Assembly: GCA_963698995.1 (NCBI GenBank)
Contig: CAVOTD010000067.1
Location: forward strand, 1 to 64,000
Reading direction: 5' to 3'
Length of the DNA: 64,000 bases
Source: AP-15 sp963698995
GTDB lineage: Bacteria; Pseudomonadota; Alphaproteobacteria; ATCC43930; CGMCC-115725
A program made the position numbers and the translations under genes. The notes under the pieces were generated by a model. It ran no database searches, was not told the DNA's origin, and saw only the letters and a program-made list of their open reading frames with translations. Below, in pieces: positions 18,852-28,517 of the stretch (its first letter is position 1; each line of letters starts with the position of its first letter).

Positions 18852-19142
18852 GGGATCACTTGCAACCGAGGAGGCGGTAGAAACCGCGGATTGCGGAAAA
18901 TAACCACAAGCGGCCGGGCTGACAACGCGCCGGCACATCGAATTGAACCGCCGGTCCGGCTGGCGTGAAAATTATACACACGACAGTTGCTGGACACACC
19001 TCTGGCTGTGCCAGCAACTATCATGTCGATCTGTCGAGCAACCTTCGTGTCGTCTGGGGGCGAAAACCGCCGCAGCGGGGCGCCACGCCTTTTCCGACTG
19101 CCAATCTTGGCATAGACTGCGGTACACCATCTGGGGTTCGCG

Positions 19143-20243
19143 ATGTTGGTTTTCCGGCAGTTATTCGATCCTACTTCCTCGACATATACTTATCTGCTGG
19201 CCGATGGCCGAAACGGCGCCGCGATATTGATCGACCCGGTGTTCGAGCAGGTCCGCCGCGACGGCGCATTGATCGAAGAACTCGGTCTGCGCCTGATCTA
19301 CGCGCTCGAAACCCATGTCCATGCCGACCATGTCACCGGGGCGTGGCTCTTAAAGCATCGCACCGGATGCGGGATTGGGCTGTCGGCCGCCAGCGGGGCC
19401 GAGGGCGCCGACCGCTACCTGGTCCAGGACGATGTTGTCGCTTTCGGTGATCGCAATCTTCAGGTTCGCCAGACCCCGGGTCATACCAGCGGCTGCCTCA
19501 CTTACGTCCTCGATGATCGCAGCATGGCGTTCACCGGCGATTGCCTGCTCGTCAGGGGCAGCGGGCGCACCGACTTCCAGCAAGGTGACCCCCAAGCGAT
19601 GTACCGCTCGGTTCACGGGCAGATTTTCACCTTGCCCGACCCCTGTCTGCTTTACCCTGCCCACGATTATCGTGGATTGACGGTCACCAGCGTCCGAGAG
19701 GAACGGCGCTTTAATCCGCGCTTGGGTGGCGAGATCGGCGAAGGTGATTTCACCGGCTATATGAGGAATTTGCGGCTCGCTCATCCCAAGAAACTGGATG
19801 TCGCGGTACCCGCTAATTTGAAATGCGGGCGGCCCGAAGATGACATCGCAGCGACGGCCGAACCGCGATGGGCGGCACTCAGATATTCCTTTGCCGGTAT
19901 TTGGGAAATCGACCCGTATGGGCTCGAGGAACATGCCCGAGAAATCCAGATCCTCGATGTGCGCGATCCCCAGGAGTTCACGGGTCCGCTCGGACACATC
20001 CGCGGCGCGGTCCTGATCCCGCTCGGCGAGTTGGCCGAACGCGCCGGCGAACTCGCGCACGACCGTCCCGTCGTCGCGGTATGCCGCGCCGGCAGTCGTT
20101 CGGCGCAGGCCACTGTTATCTTGCGCGAAGCCGGCTTCAGCGATGTCGCCAACCTCACCGGCGGCATGCTGCGCTGGCGTGCCGAAGGCCACGCCGTCGA
20201 AGGCGGCGGCGCCTTGGAGCACGTCGCCGAATATTCGATCTGA
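19143..20243 (+). CDS. Persulfide dioxygenase-rhodanese fusion
   Basis: A 366-residue two-domain protein. Residues 1-235 are an ETHE1-type metallo-beta-lactamase fold with the iron ligands in ETHVHADHVTG, TPGHTSGC, FTGDCLL and YPAHDYRG. Residues 260-355 are a rhodanese domain with active-site loop VCRAGSRSAQ. ETHE1 enzymes oxidise glutathione persulfide to sulfite; the attached rhodanese would exchange the sulfane sulfur with thiosulfate. Cytosolic, no signal peptide. It is convergent with the di-heme cytochrome gene and has no sulfur-oxidation neighbours in the window. Confidence 0.9.
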   Translation: MLVFRQLFDPTSSTYTYLLADGRNGAAILIDPVFEQVRRDGALIEELGLRLIYALETHVHADHVTGAWLLKHRTGCGIGLSAASGAEGADRYLVQDDVVAFGDRNLQVRQTPGHTSGCLTYVLDDRSMAFTGDCLLVRGSGRTDFQQGDPQAMYRSVHGQIFTLPDPCLLYPAHDYRGLTVTSVREERRFNPRLGGEIGEGDFTGYMRNLRLAHPKKLDVAVPANLKCGRPEDDIAATAEPRWAALRYSFAGIWEIDPYGLEEHAREIQILDVRDPQEFTGPLGHIRGAVLIPLGELAERAGELAHDRPVVAVCRAGSRSAQATVILREAGFSDVANLTGGMLRWRAEGHAVEGGGALEHVAEYSI

Positions 20244-20256
20244 CCCGCGCCCGCCC

Positions 20257-22545
20257 TCAGAGCTGCTTCAGGAACTCGATCACCGCCTGCTGATCCTCGC
20301 GGCTCAACTCCCGAAACCGCAGGATGGCCTCGCGGGAGTCGCTTCGATTGGTTTGCGATGTTGCGATGTCGTAAGGCGGGCAGATGACGTCTTGCGGCGA
20401 CGGGCCGTAGGACACATTGGTCGCCTCCGACGGCACCGGACATCCCGCCCCCGAAATCCGCGGCGTGTTCCCGTCGTCGGGTGCCGGAAGGTCGTGGAGT
20501 TCGATCGCGGCGAGAAGAGCATCTTCCGGGCGGCGCACGATCAGGGGCGCATTGGTAAGCTTACGGTTCGTCGTCACCGTGCCGGCGGGGGCGCTGTCGA
20601 CGGTAAGCTCACTCAGATATACCCGGCCGTCGTGCAGAAACGGCGGCCCGATCCTGCCCAACCCCATCAAAGGGGCGGTGCGGAACTCCCGGCCGTCGGC
20701 CGAGGCTTTCTGGTTGTTGAAGGTATCGTCGGCGAGGTTGCGGGGCAGGTCGAATGTGTCGAAGCCGCGCTCGCCCTTCGCTGATTGCCGAGCGACGACC
20801 AGCGGATCGCGCGGTCGCTGCGCGAACCTTTCCGCATCGATGACCGGCATTTTGTGAAGCAGCAGGTCCGAGAAGATCGGCGCCCACACGAAACTGAGAT
20901 GCTCCGCCCCGACATCCGCCGGCGATCGTCCTGTCCTTTGGATCGGGGTGTGACAACCAACGCAATTCAGCTTGCGGTCGACTTGATTAATGGCGCTGGG
21001 ATCGAGCCCGTCGTCCCCGGCCGGCATACGCCCCGGGATCATCCGGTCGGCAAAGGCCTTCAAATCGATCCCGAACAGTGCCGCGCCTCGCTGGATCTGT
21101 GCTTCCTCATTTTCTCCTCCTCGAGGTTTGGCCGGGTCGGGCGATTGGAGCAAATCCAATAGCGCGTCGCCAAACTCGGGTGGGGCCGTGTTGCGTAGCA
21201 AATTTCGTACGCTGAAGGGGGTCGAGAGGTGCACTTCAGGAGAGGAGGAGCGCGCATTCATGCAGGCAGCCGGTTCCGTCGTCGGCCCGGTGCTCGGGAA
21301 CAGCGTCGGAAAATTGATCTCGCTGTTGTTTATCAAGCTGGTAAACGACAGTTCGCCTTGCAGGCCTCCGATGACGAACTGCAGGATTTCCACTCCGTTC
21401 GCACGCAGCCCGAAGCGGCCTATTCCGCCGACAAAGCCGCTCACTGACGTTAGATTTCCACTGGCATCCTTATTCACGACTAACGTGCGGAGAATCATGT
21501 TGGGACGGCCCGAGATGCAGTCGGTGTTGCACCCGAGCTCGCCGGCGAAATTGCCGAGTGACGAGTTGTGGCCTTGCGTATCGTCGGGATCTGCGTTTGC
21601 CCGAATATCGTCGGTCGGCACGGCCTCCATAAGTCCGCGGCCGATATAGGGCGGCCCGGCACGCTCGCCAACGGATCGTCGAAAGCCGCTCGGGTAGAGT
21701 CCGGTTGTTGGATCAACAGAACCCGAAGGCGCCAGATTCGCATCGAACTCGACGGGCGCAATCGGTTTTGGCACGCAGGCCTCGAGCGCGGGCCGCGTGT
21801 GCTGGACTTGTCCGCCGAACGGCTGCGAGATCATCTCGGTCACGATGTTCGAGGTGGTCCCATCGAGCGGATCGTAGAACCCGATGCCGGTCGGGTTGTT
21901 GGTCGCGTCCATGTGCGACGGGTCGAAATCCCCGAAAACTGTAAAGGCCGCCGTTCGCCCGGTATCGTTGATGGCGTCGAGATTATCCGCTGGGCGACCC
22001 CCTCCCGTGGCGGTGTCGAGCGACGTGAAGGCGAAATTGGTTGGCGTCGAACGCCCGGCTCGGGCGACATTGGATGCGCAGGTAGATCCGGGGATGCAGG
22101 ATTTCGGGCTCAACAGTCCGGGGCTGCTCACCCCCTCTGCCGTGTTCAAGTGACAGCCCAGGCAAAATGCCTGGTTGTTAATCGGCCCTAGACCTTCGGC
22201 AGCGGTGTGGCGGGTGGTGAAAAACGTCAGCCCTTCCAGAAGCGCCTGGCGCTCGCTGCGGGTGGCGTCGGGGAACAGCAGGGCAGGCAGATCCTGCGGC
22301 TGCAAAGGAAAGGGGCCGACAACGCCGAAGCGTTCGCGTGGAACACGCCTCACCGGTCGCAACACGGTTCCAGCCGGCGGAACCGCGATGTCGAAGATCC
22401 CTGACCCGGCCGACCCACCTTCCTGGGCCCGCTCCGTCAGCAACTGGGCGTCAATGGGGACGTCAGAACCGATCTCCGCCAATGCCGGGAGCGCGAAAAT
22501 ACCGATGACTGCATACGCCATCAGCGTCTGCACGAGCTTGCGCAT
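20257..22545 (-). CDS. Exported di-heme cytochrome, DHOR family
   Basis: A 762-residue secreted protein with signal peptide MRKLVQTLMAYAVIGIFALP ending ALAEI. Two heme c sites are visible, FCLGCHLN near residue 130 and NCVGCHTP near residue 530, matching the di-heme oxidoreductase (putative peroxidase, COG3488) family, but the chain is long. Distinctive blocks are PLMGLGRIGPPFLHDGR and GRSPADVGAEHLSF. Heme attachment places it in the periplasm. Substrate is unknown; family members are proposed thiol oxidoreductases or peroxidases. It has no cytochrome maturation genes nearby. Confidence 0.8.
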   Translation of the reverse strand: MRKLVQTLMAYAVIGIFALPALAEIGSDVPIDAQLLTERAQEGGSAGSGIFDIAVPPAGTVLRPVRRVPRERFGVVGPFPLQPQDLPALLFPDATRSERQALLEGLTFFTTRHTAAEGLGPINNQAFCLGCHLNTAEGVSSPGLLSPKSCIPGSTCASNVARAGRSTPTNFAFTSLDTATGGGRPADNLDAINDTGRTAAFTVFGDFDPSHMDATNNPTGIGFYDPLDGTTSNIVTEMISQPFGGQVQHTRPALEACVPKPIAPVEFDANLAPSGSVDPTTGLYPSGFRRSVGERAGPPYIGRGLMEAVPTDDIRANADPDDTQGHNSSLGNFAGELGCNTDCISGRPNMILRTLVVNKDASGNLTSVSGFVGGIGRFGLRANGVEILQFVIGGLQGELSFTSLINNSEINFPTLFPSTGPTTEPAACMNARSSSPEVHLSTPFSVRNLLRNTAPPEFGDALLDLLQSPDPAKPRGGENEEAQIQRGAALFGIDLKAFADRMIPGRMPAGDDGLDPSAINQVDRKLNCVGCHTPIQRTGRSPADVGAEHLSFVWAPIFSDLLLHKMPVIDAERFAQRPRDPLVVARQSAKGERGFDTFDLPRNLADDTFNNQKASADGREFRTAPLMGLGRIGPPFLHDGRVYLSELTVDSAPAGTVTTNRKLTNAPLIVRRPEDALLAAIELHDLPAPDDGNTPRISGAGCPVPSEATNVSYGPSPQDVICPPYDIATSQTNRSDSREAILRFRELSREDQQAVIEFLKQL

Positions 22546-23017
22546 CGTGTTTCCTCCCCGAACACGCGCTGCCGGTCGTTAGGCCTCCGGGTCAGTCGCG
22601 CCGAATCCTGAGAGCGGGTCGACCATAACTCGGGTTGACCGTCATTAAAGATAAATTTTTTATGAAACTCGACCGACTAGCCGACGAAAACGCCGACCTA
22701 GAGCTGCAAACCGGTCCGATATTGGCGCGAGCTCATTCAGAGTTGTCTGGGATGATCGGCTCGCATCCCTTCGCTGACTGGGTATTGCATTTACCGGGTG
22801 CTGGCAGGCGCGAATGTTCGGGCGCGAAAGACGGGCATTCAAGTTCGCACGGGCAAACCAGCGTTCGCGCCGAAAAGCATGCATGCCAATCGCAGGCGGC
22901 GGCGCTTAGGCGATTAATTTAGCCAGACGCGACAATTTGCCCTGGACGGGCGGCGACGCGTGCTACAGTTGCGGCTGAGAACTTCGGATTGTGACCTGAA
23001 ACAAGAAAGGGGTAACG
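22546..23017. other. Intergenic region, no supported gene
   Basis: This 472-base stretch separates two divergently read genes and must hold their promoters. An open frame of 95 codons exists at 22635-22922 on the plus strand (starting MTVIKDKFFMKLDRLADENA), but I see no ribosome-binding site or known family, so it is not called. A short AT-rich patch lies at 22645-22665. Confidence 0.5.
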
Positions 23018-24718
23018 ATGGCGTACGATCTGCTGATCAAGAATGGCCGCATCGTCGACGGCTCGGGAATGCCGGCGTTCCGGGGCGATGTCGGTGTCAA
23101 GGACGGCAAAATCGTCGAGCTGGGAAAACTCAGCGGTCCGGCCAAGCGCACCATTGATGCGGATGGGCAGGTGGTCGCCCCCGGTTTTGTCGACAATCAT
23201 TGCCACTACGACGCGCAGGTCACCTGGGACCCCTTGTGCTCCTTTTCTCCCGACCACGGCGCCACCACGGTGGTCTTCGGCAATTGCTCGCTGTCCCTGG
23301 CGCCGGTGCGGCCGGGCACCGAGAAGCGAGTGGCCGAGTTCCTTTCTTATGTCGAAGCGATCCCGATGGAGGTCCTCAATACCGTCGAGGTCGACTGGGA
23401 GACGATCCCGCAATACATGGACCGGCTTGACCAGCATCTCGGGGTCAATGTCGGCAATCTGATCGGTCATTCGACCGTCCGCTACTACGTGATGGGCGAC
23501 GAGTGCCAGAAGCGCGCTGCGACCGACGATGAAATTACGAAGATGCAAGACGTCGTGCGCGACGGCATGAAGGGCGGAGCGCTCGGGCTGTCGGTGTCGC
23601 GCAACAAGGGCCATTACGATCCGCAGGGCGTGCACATCCCGGCTCTTTGGGCCGATGAGAAGGAGATCTTCGCTCTCGGCGACGTGCTGCGCGATCTCGG
23701 CACCGGCATCATCCAATCGGGCGGCGGACGCAATGCCGAGCTCAATGGCGGCTTGATGGCCCGATTGTCCGAAGCCACCGGCCGCACCGTGATCTATAAC
23801 AACCTCGGGCAGACGGTCCGCGAGCCCGATGCCTGGAAAAAGCACATGGCGCGGGTCGAGGAGACCTCGAAGGCGGGGATCCGGGCCTATCCGCTGTGCA
23901 GCCCGAACCGGGTCACCCAGACCTTTACAATGCGCAACTGCCAGATCTTCCGCGGCTCGCCGACCTGGCATCCGATCCTCCTCGCCTCGGACGAGGAAAA
24001 GCTGCGGGCCTATGCCGATCCGGCGATCCGGCAAAAGCTGCACGACGAGGTGGTGGAACACAAAGTCGAGGTTCCGGCCGCCGGCTACTCGCGCAAATGG
24101 TACGACTACATGTGGGTCGAGGCGCCGGTCTTGGAAAAGAACCAGGGGCTGAAAGGCAAGACAATCGGCCAGATCGCCAACGAGCAGGGCAAGGGCATTA
24201 TCGATGCCTTTCTCGACCTCGTCGTCGAAGAAAATCTCGATACTGGCCTGATGCAATCCGAGAACAACGTCGACGACGAAGCAATGGCCAAGATCCTGAC
24301 CTACCCGAACGCGATCGTCGGGCTGTCGGATGGCGGGGCGCATGTGCAGTTCCACGGCGGCTACGGCTACAGCACGCGCCTCCTCAGCGAGTGGGTGCGC
24401 GAGAAGCAGGTGATGACGCTCGAACACGCGGTTCGGCGGCTGACCTTCGACTCGGCTTCGGCACTGGGGCTGTACGACCGCGGCCTGCTGCGGCCCGGCA
24501 TGGCGGCCGACATCGTGATCTTCGATCCCGATACGGTTCGACCGCTGCCCGAGAGCGTGGTGCACGACTTCCCGGCAGGCGGCTGGCGCGTCAAGGAACC
24601 GGCAGCCGGCATTATGGCGACGATTGTCAACGGCGAAGTCCTGATGGAGAACGGCAAGCACACCGGCGCCCTGCCCGGCCGCGTGCTGCGCAACACCTAC
24701 TACCGCGCCCACGCCTAG
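23018..24718 (+). CDS. N-acyl-D-amino-acid deacylase family amidohydrolase
   Basis: A 566-residue amidohydrolase of the D-aminoacylase type, predicted to cleave the acyl group from N-acyl-D-amino acids. Metal-binding residues appear in APGFVDNHCHYDAQ (HxH) and LSDGGAHVQF (Asp), with GHSTVRYY in between; the N-terminal YDLLIKNGRIVDGSG and C-terminal GLLRPGMAADIVIFDPDT flank the barrel with the typical beta-sandwich. An AAGAAAGGGG sequence precedes the ATG. A strong terminator follows, so it is transcribed alone, but the peptide-type ABC importer immediately downstream suggests a common substrate. Exact specificity is not decided by the sequence. Confidence 0.88.
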   Translation: MAYDLLIKNGRIVDGSGMPAFRGDVGVKDGKIVELGKLSGPAKRTIDADGQVVAPGFVDNHCHYDAQVTWDPLCSFSPDHGATTVVFGNCSLSLAPVRPGTEKRVAEFLSYVEAIPMEVLNTVEVDWETIPQYMDRLDQHLGVNVGNLIGHSTVRYYVMGDECQKRAATDDEITKMQDVVRDGMKGGALGLSVSRNKGHYDPQGVHIPALWADEKEIFALGDVLRDLGTGIIQSGGGRNAELNGGLMARLSEATGRTVIYNNLGQTVREPDAWKKHMARVEETSKAGIRAYPLCSPNRVTQTFTMRNCQIFRGSPTWHPILLASDEEKLRAYADPAIRQKLHDEVVEHKVEVPAAGYSRKWYDYMWVEAPVLEKNQGLKGKTIGQIANEQGKGIIDAFLDLVVEENLDTGLMQSENNVDDEAMAKILTYPNAIVGLSDGGAHVQFHGGYGYSTRLLSEWVREKQVMTLEHAVRRLTFDSASALGLYDRGLLRPGMAADIVIFDPDTVRPLPESVVHDFPAGGWRVKEPAAGIMATIVNGEVLMENGKHTGALPGRVLRNTYYRAHA

Positions 24719-24741
24719 CCCTCTCTCGTCACCCTAGTGAG

Positions 24742-24775
24742 ACCACCCGCAACGGTCCGTTGCGGGTGGTTTTTT
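24742..24775 (+). terminator. Rho-independent terminator
   Basis: ACCACCCGCAACG at 24742-24754 pairs perfectly with CGTTGCGGGTGGT at 24758-24770 around a three-base loop, followed by a run of T to 24775. It lies 23 bases after the deacylase stop. Confidence 0.93.
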
Positions 24776-24815
24776 GTCTGCCCATCGTTAGCGCGCAAGG
24801 TAACTGAATAAAGGC

Positions 24816-24844
24816 ACGACACAGACGCATAGCTGGGCTACATT
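24816..24844 (+). promoter_or_regulatory. Putative sigma-70 promoter of first binding-protein gene
   Basis: ACGACA (24816-24821) and TACATT (24839-24844) are separated by 17 bases. The 30-base stretch 24827-24856 is 24/30 identical to 26788-26817, upstream of the second binding-protein gene, where AAGACA and TACAGT have the same 17-base spacing. Conservation between the paralogous loci is the main support. Confidence 0.45.
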
Positions 24845-25059
24845 AATCGAAAGGCTCGGGGAGACGAGCCGGCAAAACAGGTGAGGGCTGTGGGTCCGCC
24901 AGAGTTGTCGACGCGGGCGTCTTGCGGTTTGCCGCGGCCGGCAGGGCTGCGGCATCCGTCGGCAGCGCCTCCACCCAGGCGCCACCCCCTCCTTTCTCGG
25001 CGAGACACCAGAACAGCGCTGCTACGACAGCGAGCAGCGCTCAGGCTAGGGAGGAAACG

Positions 25060-26745
25060 ATGGGAACGACAACGCCGTCTCGGCGTGCTGCGCCGAAGAG
25101 CCCGCTTATTGCCCTCCTGGGCGCCGCGATTGCGTTCGTCGCGCCGTGGAGCCCGCTATTGGGGCAACCGGCGCAGACCACGATCCTTCACGGTCCGTTG
25201 GCGAAGCTGAACATCAAAGATGCCGAAATTGAGCCCGGCCTCCCCAAGCCCCAGGGAACGTTGACCATCGCGCAACACTTCGCGCTCGACCCCGGCTGGC
25301 TCAACCCGCTCGAGCATTCGTACTCCGGCACCCAGCAGCATTATGACTATCTTGTGCACGACGCGCTGTACAAGCCGATGCCTCAGAGCGACGCGACCTA
25401 CAGCCTGGCCGAGCGCGCCGAGATGAGCGCCGAGTATAAGGAAGCCGCGTTCCGCCTGCGCCCGGGCTTGAAGTTCCAGGACGGAACTCCCCTGACTACC
25501 GCTGACGTCAAGTGGACTTACGAGAACTTCAAGGGCGCCCGCGCGAAGCTGTTCCATGACAAGCTCGACCACATCGAGATCATCGACGACCGCACGATCG
25601 TGTTCCACTTCAAGGAGCCGTTCGTCGATTTCATGGATCTCTACAATGGCGGGGCCAGCGGGATCGGCTGGATCGTCCCCCGGGCCTATTACGAGAAAGT
25701 CGGCCCTGACGGCTTCAAGAGCCATCCGATCGGCGCCGGCCCCTACAAGCTGGTCAGCCAGGAAGCTGGGACGCAAATGACTTTCGAGGCGTGGGACGAT
25801 TACTGGCGACGCGTTCCGGCGACGAAGACCATCATCGTCAAGGGCATCCGAGATCCGGCTAGCAGGCTAGCCGGATTGCAAACTGGCGAGTTGGATTTGG
25901 CATACGGCATGACCGGCAAGCTGCTGCCGCGCGTTATGGCCGACAAGAATTTGCGCTGGGACAAGAACTTCACCTCAGCCTGGTTTCTCGCCTTCCCCGG
26001 CTACGCCGACAAGGACAGCCCGTTTCACGACGAGCGCGTGCGTGAGGCGGTGAGCCTGGCGCTCAACCGGAACTTTCTGGCCAAGCAGGAAACCCAGGGC
26101 ATCGGCATTCCCTGGGGCAACTGGCTCAGCTCCGAGCAGCGCGATGTGCTGCGCGGCGACGGCAAGGACTTGCCGGTGCCCGAATACAACCCCGAGAAAG
26201 CGAAAAAGCTGCTCGCCGAGGCCGGGTTCCCGGACGGTTTCGATCTCGACTGGTATGTGCCGTTCGTGCCGTATTTCGACATGGGTCAACGCATTCTCGG
26301 CGACCTGCGGGCGGTCGGCATCCGCGGCAAGCTCGAAGTGCTCGAAGGGCCGGCCTACCGCGCCAAGATCGGCCAGGGGCGCAAAGGCTTTCCCGGCGAC
26401 CGCACGATCGTGCAAGGCATCGACGTGCGGAGCGCCGCCGAAGCCATCGGCATCTATGCGGTGTGCGACGGCATCGCCTCGTTCGTCTGCGAGCCCAAGA
26501 TCGACGAATTATGGAAGAAGCACGAGGCTAGCATCGACCCCGAGGATCGCGACGTGCTGAGTGCCAACATCCAGCGCGTGCTGATCGAGGGGTATTACTT
26601 CGTGCCGATCTACATGAACCCCTTCGTGCATGCGGTGGGGCCCCGTGTGCTACCGGAGGGAGACGGCTTCCATCGCTATTGGGATACGAAAACCGCCCCC
26701 TACCCCTATCCTTGGGAGATCTGGGAGGTCAAGGCGAACGGGTGA
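25060..26745 (+). CDS. ABC substrate-binding protein, peptide family 5 (copy 1)
   Basis: A 561-residue DppA/OppA-type periplasmic binding protein. ATG 25060 follows GGGAGGAAAC and opens a signal peptide (PKSPLIALLGAAIAFVAPWS). Family blocks are ALDPGWLNPLEHSY, FRLRPGLKFQDGTPLTTADV, FKEPFVDFMDLYN and the C-terminal YYFVPIYMNPFVHAVG. It shares most of its sequence with the next gene, including long identical stretches, so the two are recent tandem duplicates. With the permease and ATPase genes downstream it forms a complete importer. Ligand unknown; family 5 proteins bind peptides, nickel complexes, opines or similar compounds. Confidence 0.9.
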   Translation: MGTTTPSRRAAPKSPLIALLGAAIAFVAPWSPLLGQPAQTTILHGPLAKLNIKDAEIEPGLPKPQGTLTIAQHFALDPGWLNPLEHSYSGTQQHYDYLVHDALYKPMPQSDATYSLAERAEMSAEYKEAAFRLRPGLKFQDGTPLTTADVKWTYENFKGARAKLFHDKLDHIEIIDDRTIVFHFKEPFVDFMDLYNGGASGIGWIVPRAYYEKVGPDGFKSHPIGAGPYKLVSQEAGTQMTFEAWDDYWRRVPATKTIIVKGIRDPASRLAGLQTGELDLAYGMTGKLLPRVMADKNLRWDKNFTSAWFLAFPGYADKDSPFHDERVREAVSLALNRNFLAKQETQGIGIPWGNWLSSEQRDVLRGDGKDLPVPEYNPEKAKKLLAEAGFPDGFDLDWYVPFVPYFDMGQRILGDLRAVGIRGKLEVLEGPAYRAKIGQGRKGFPGDRTIVQGIDVRSAAEAIGIYAVCDGIASFVCEPKIDELWKKHEASIDPEDRDVLSANIQRVLIEGYYFVPIYMNPFVHAVGPRVLPEGDGFHRYWDTKTAPYPYPWEIWEVKANG

Positions 26746-26776
26746 TGTCGCTGCGCGACGCGCGGCAAAGAAAGGC

Positions 26777-26805
26777 AAGACATCACCGCATGGCAGGGCT
26801 ACAGT
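26777..26805 (+). promoter_or_regulatory. Putative sigma-70 promoter of second binding-protein gene
   Basis: AAGACA (26777-26782), 17-base spacer, TACAGT (26800-26805). It matches the spacing and flanks of the candidate at 24816-24844, showing that the duplication included the control region. Confidence 0.45.
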
Positions 26806-26839
26806 AGACGCAAGGCTAAGTCGCGGGCGGGAGGCGCGG

Positions 26840-28501
26840 TTGATCAAGCGGTTTATTGTGCTCACGGCTGCCGCGATCGTCCTTACGATGCCGGTAAGCG
26901 CGCCCTTTGCGCAACAGGCAGCCGGAAAGACGATCCTCCAGGGCCCACTGGTGAAGCTGGACATCAAAGATGCGCAGATCGAGCCCAGCCGCGACAAGCC
27001 ACAAGGGACGTTGACCATCGCGCAGCACTTCGCGCTCGACCCCGGCTGGCTCAATCCACTCGAGCACTCGTATGTCATCACGCAGGTTGAGTACGACTAC
27101 TTCGTCCACGACGCGCTGATCAAACCGATGCCGCAAGGCGAGGCGACTTACAGCCTGGCCGAGCACGCCGAGATGAGCGCCGACTACAAGGAGGCCGCGT
27201 TTCGGCTGCGCGCGGGGCTCAAGTTCCAGGATGGGACGCCGCTCACCACCGCCGACGTCAAATGGACTTACGAGAACTTCAAAGGCGCCAACGCCAAGAT
27301 CTTCCATGACAAGCTCGACCATATCGACATCGTCGACGACCGCACCATTGTCTTCCACTTCAAGGAGCCGTTCATCGACTTCATGGACCTCTATAACGGC
27401 GTGGTCAGCGGGATCGGCTGGATCGTGCCCAGGGCCTATTACGAGAAGGTCGGGTGCGACGGCTTCAAGACGCACCCGATCGGCGCCGGACCGTACAAGC
27501 TGGTCAGCCAGGAGGCCGGGACGCAAATGGTCTTCGAGGCCTGGGACGACTATTGGCGGCGCGTCCCGGCGACCAAGACGATCATCGTCAAAGGCATCAG
27601 GGATCCAGCCAGCCGGCTCGCCGGCTTGCAGACCGGCGAACTGGATCTGGCCTACGGTATGACCGGCAAGCTGCTGCCGCGCGTCATGGCCGACAAGAAT
27701 TTGCGCTGGGACCCGAACTTCACCTCGCCGTGGTGGTTGATGTTCCCCGGTTACAACGAGCCGGACAGCCCGTTTCACGACAAGCGGGTGCGCGAGGCGG
27801 TAAGCCTGGCGCTCAACCGCGCGTTCCTTGCCAAGCAGGAGACGCAGGGGATTGGAATTCCGTGGGGGAACTGGCTCAGCGCCGAACTGCGCGACGCGTT
27901 GCGCGGCGACGGCAAGGACCTGCCGGTGCCCGAATACAACCCTGACAAGGCGAAAAAGCTGCTCGCCGAGGCCGGCTTCCCGAACGGCTTCGATTTCGAC
28001 TGGTATGTGCCGTTCGTGCCGTATTTCGACATGGGCCAGCGGGTCCTCGGCGATCTGCGCGCGGTCGGCATTCGCGGCAAGCTCGAAGTGCTCGAAGGAC
28101 CGGCCTTCCGCTCCAAGATCGGCCAGGGGCGCAAGGGCTTTCCCGGCAACAGCACGATCGTGCAGAACATCGATCCGCGGCCGGGCGGATCCGAGGCGAA
28201 TATCGGGGTCTACGCCGTCTGCGGCGGCAGCGCGTCCTTCGTCTGCGAGCCGAAGATCGAGGATCTATGGAAGAAACACCAGGCGAGCCTCGAACCCGAG
28301 GAGCGCGACGTGCTGACCGCGGACATCCAGCGCATCCTGATCGATGAATATTACTTCGTCCCGATCTACCTGAACCCCTTCGTGCATGCGGTGGGCCCGC
28401 GCGTGCTGCCCGAGGGCGACGGCTTCCATCGCTACTGGGATACGAAACACGCTCCCTATCCGTGGCCTTGGGAGATCTGGCAAGTCAAGGCGGCGGGCTA
28501 A
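26840..28501 (+). CDS. ABC substrate-binding protein, peptide family 5 (copy 2)
   Basis: A 553-residue paralogue of the preceding gene. I start it at TTG 26840, preceded by GGGAGG, giving IKRFIVLTAAAIVLTMPVSA and FAQQ, a clean signal peptide; the frame is open further upstream but overlaps the previous gene. The mature protein follows copy 1 nearly throughout; the signal peptides differ, and copy 2 has a small insertion near residue 440 (DPRPGGSEANIGVYAVCGG against DVRSAAEAIGIYAVCDG). Two binding proteins serving one permease would widen the ligand range. Followed after 16 bases by the permease genes. Confidence 0.9.
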   Translation: MIKRFIVLTAAAIVLTMPVSAPFAQQAAGKTILQGPLVKLDIKDAQIEPSRDKPQGTLTIAQHFALDPGWLNPLEHSYVITQVEYDYFVHDALIKPMPQGEATYSLAEHAEMSADYKEAAFRLRAGLKFQDGTPLTTADVKWTYENFKGANAKIFHDKLDHIDIVDDRTIVFHFKEPFIDFMDLYNGVVSGIGWIVPRAYYEKVGCDGFKTHPIGAGPYKLVSQEAGTQMVFEAWDDYWRRVPATKTIIVKGIRDPASRLAGLQTGELDLAYGMTGKLLPRVMADKNLRWDPNFTSPWWLMFPGYNEPDSPFHDKRVREAVSLALNRAFLAKQETQGIGIPWGNWLSAELRDALRGDGKDLPVPEYNPDKAKKLLAEAGFPNGFDFDWYVPFVPYFDMGQRVLGDLRAVGIRGKLEVLEGPAFRSKIGQGRKGFPGNSTIVQNIDPRPGGSEANIGVYAVCGGSASFVCEPKIEDLWKKHQASLEPEERDVLTADIQRILIDEYYFVPIYLNPFVHAVGPRVLPEGDGFHRYWDTKHAPYPWPWEIWQVKAAG

Positions 28502-28517
28502 GAGCCGAGGGCGCGGC

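Noticed and set aside
22635..22922. Possible 95-residue gene
   Set aside because: No ribosome-binding site, no known family, and it falls in the expected promoter region of the flanking divergent genes.
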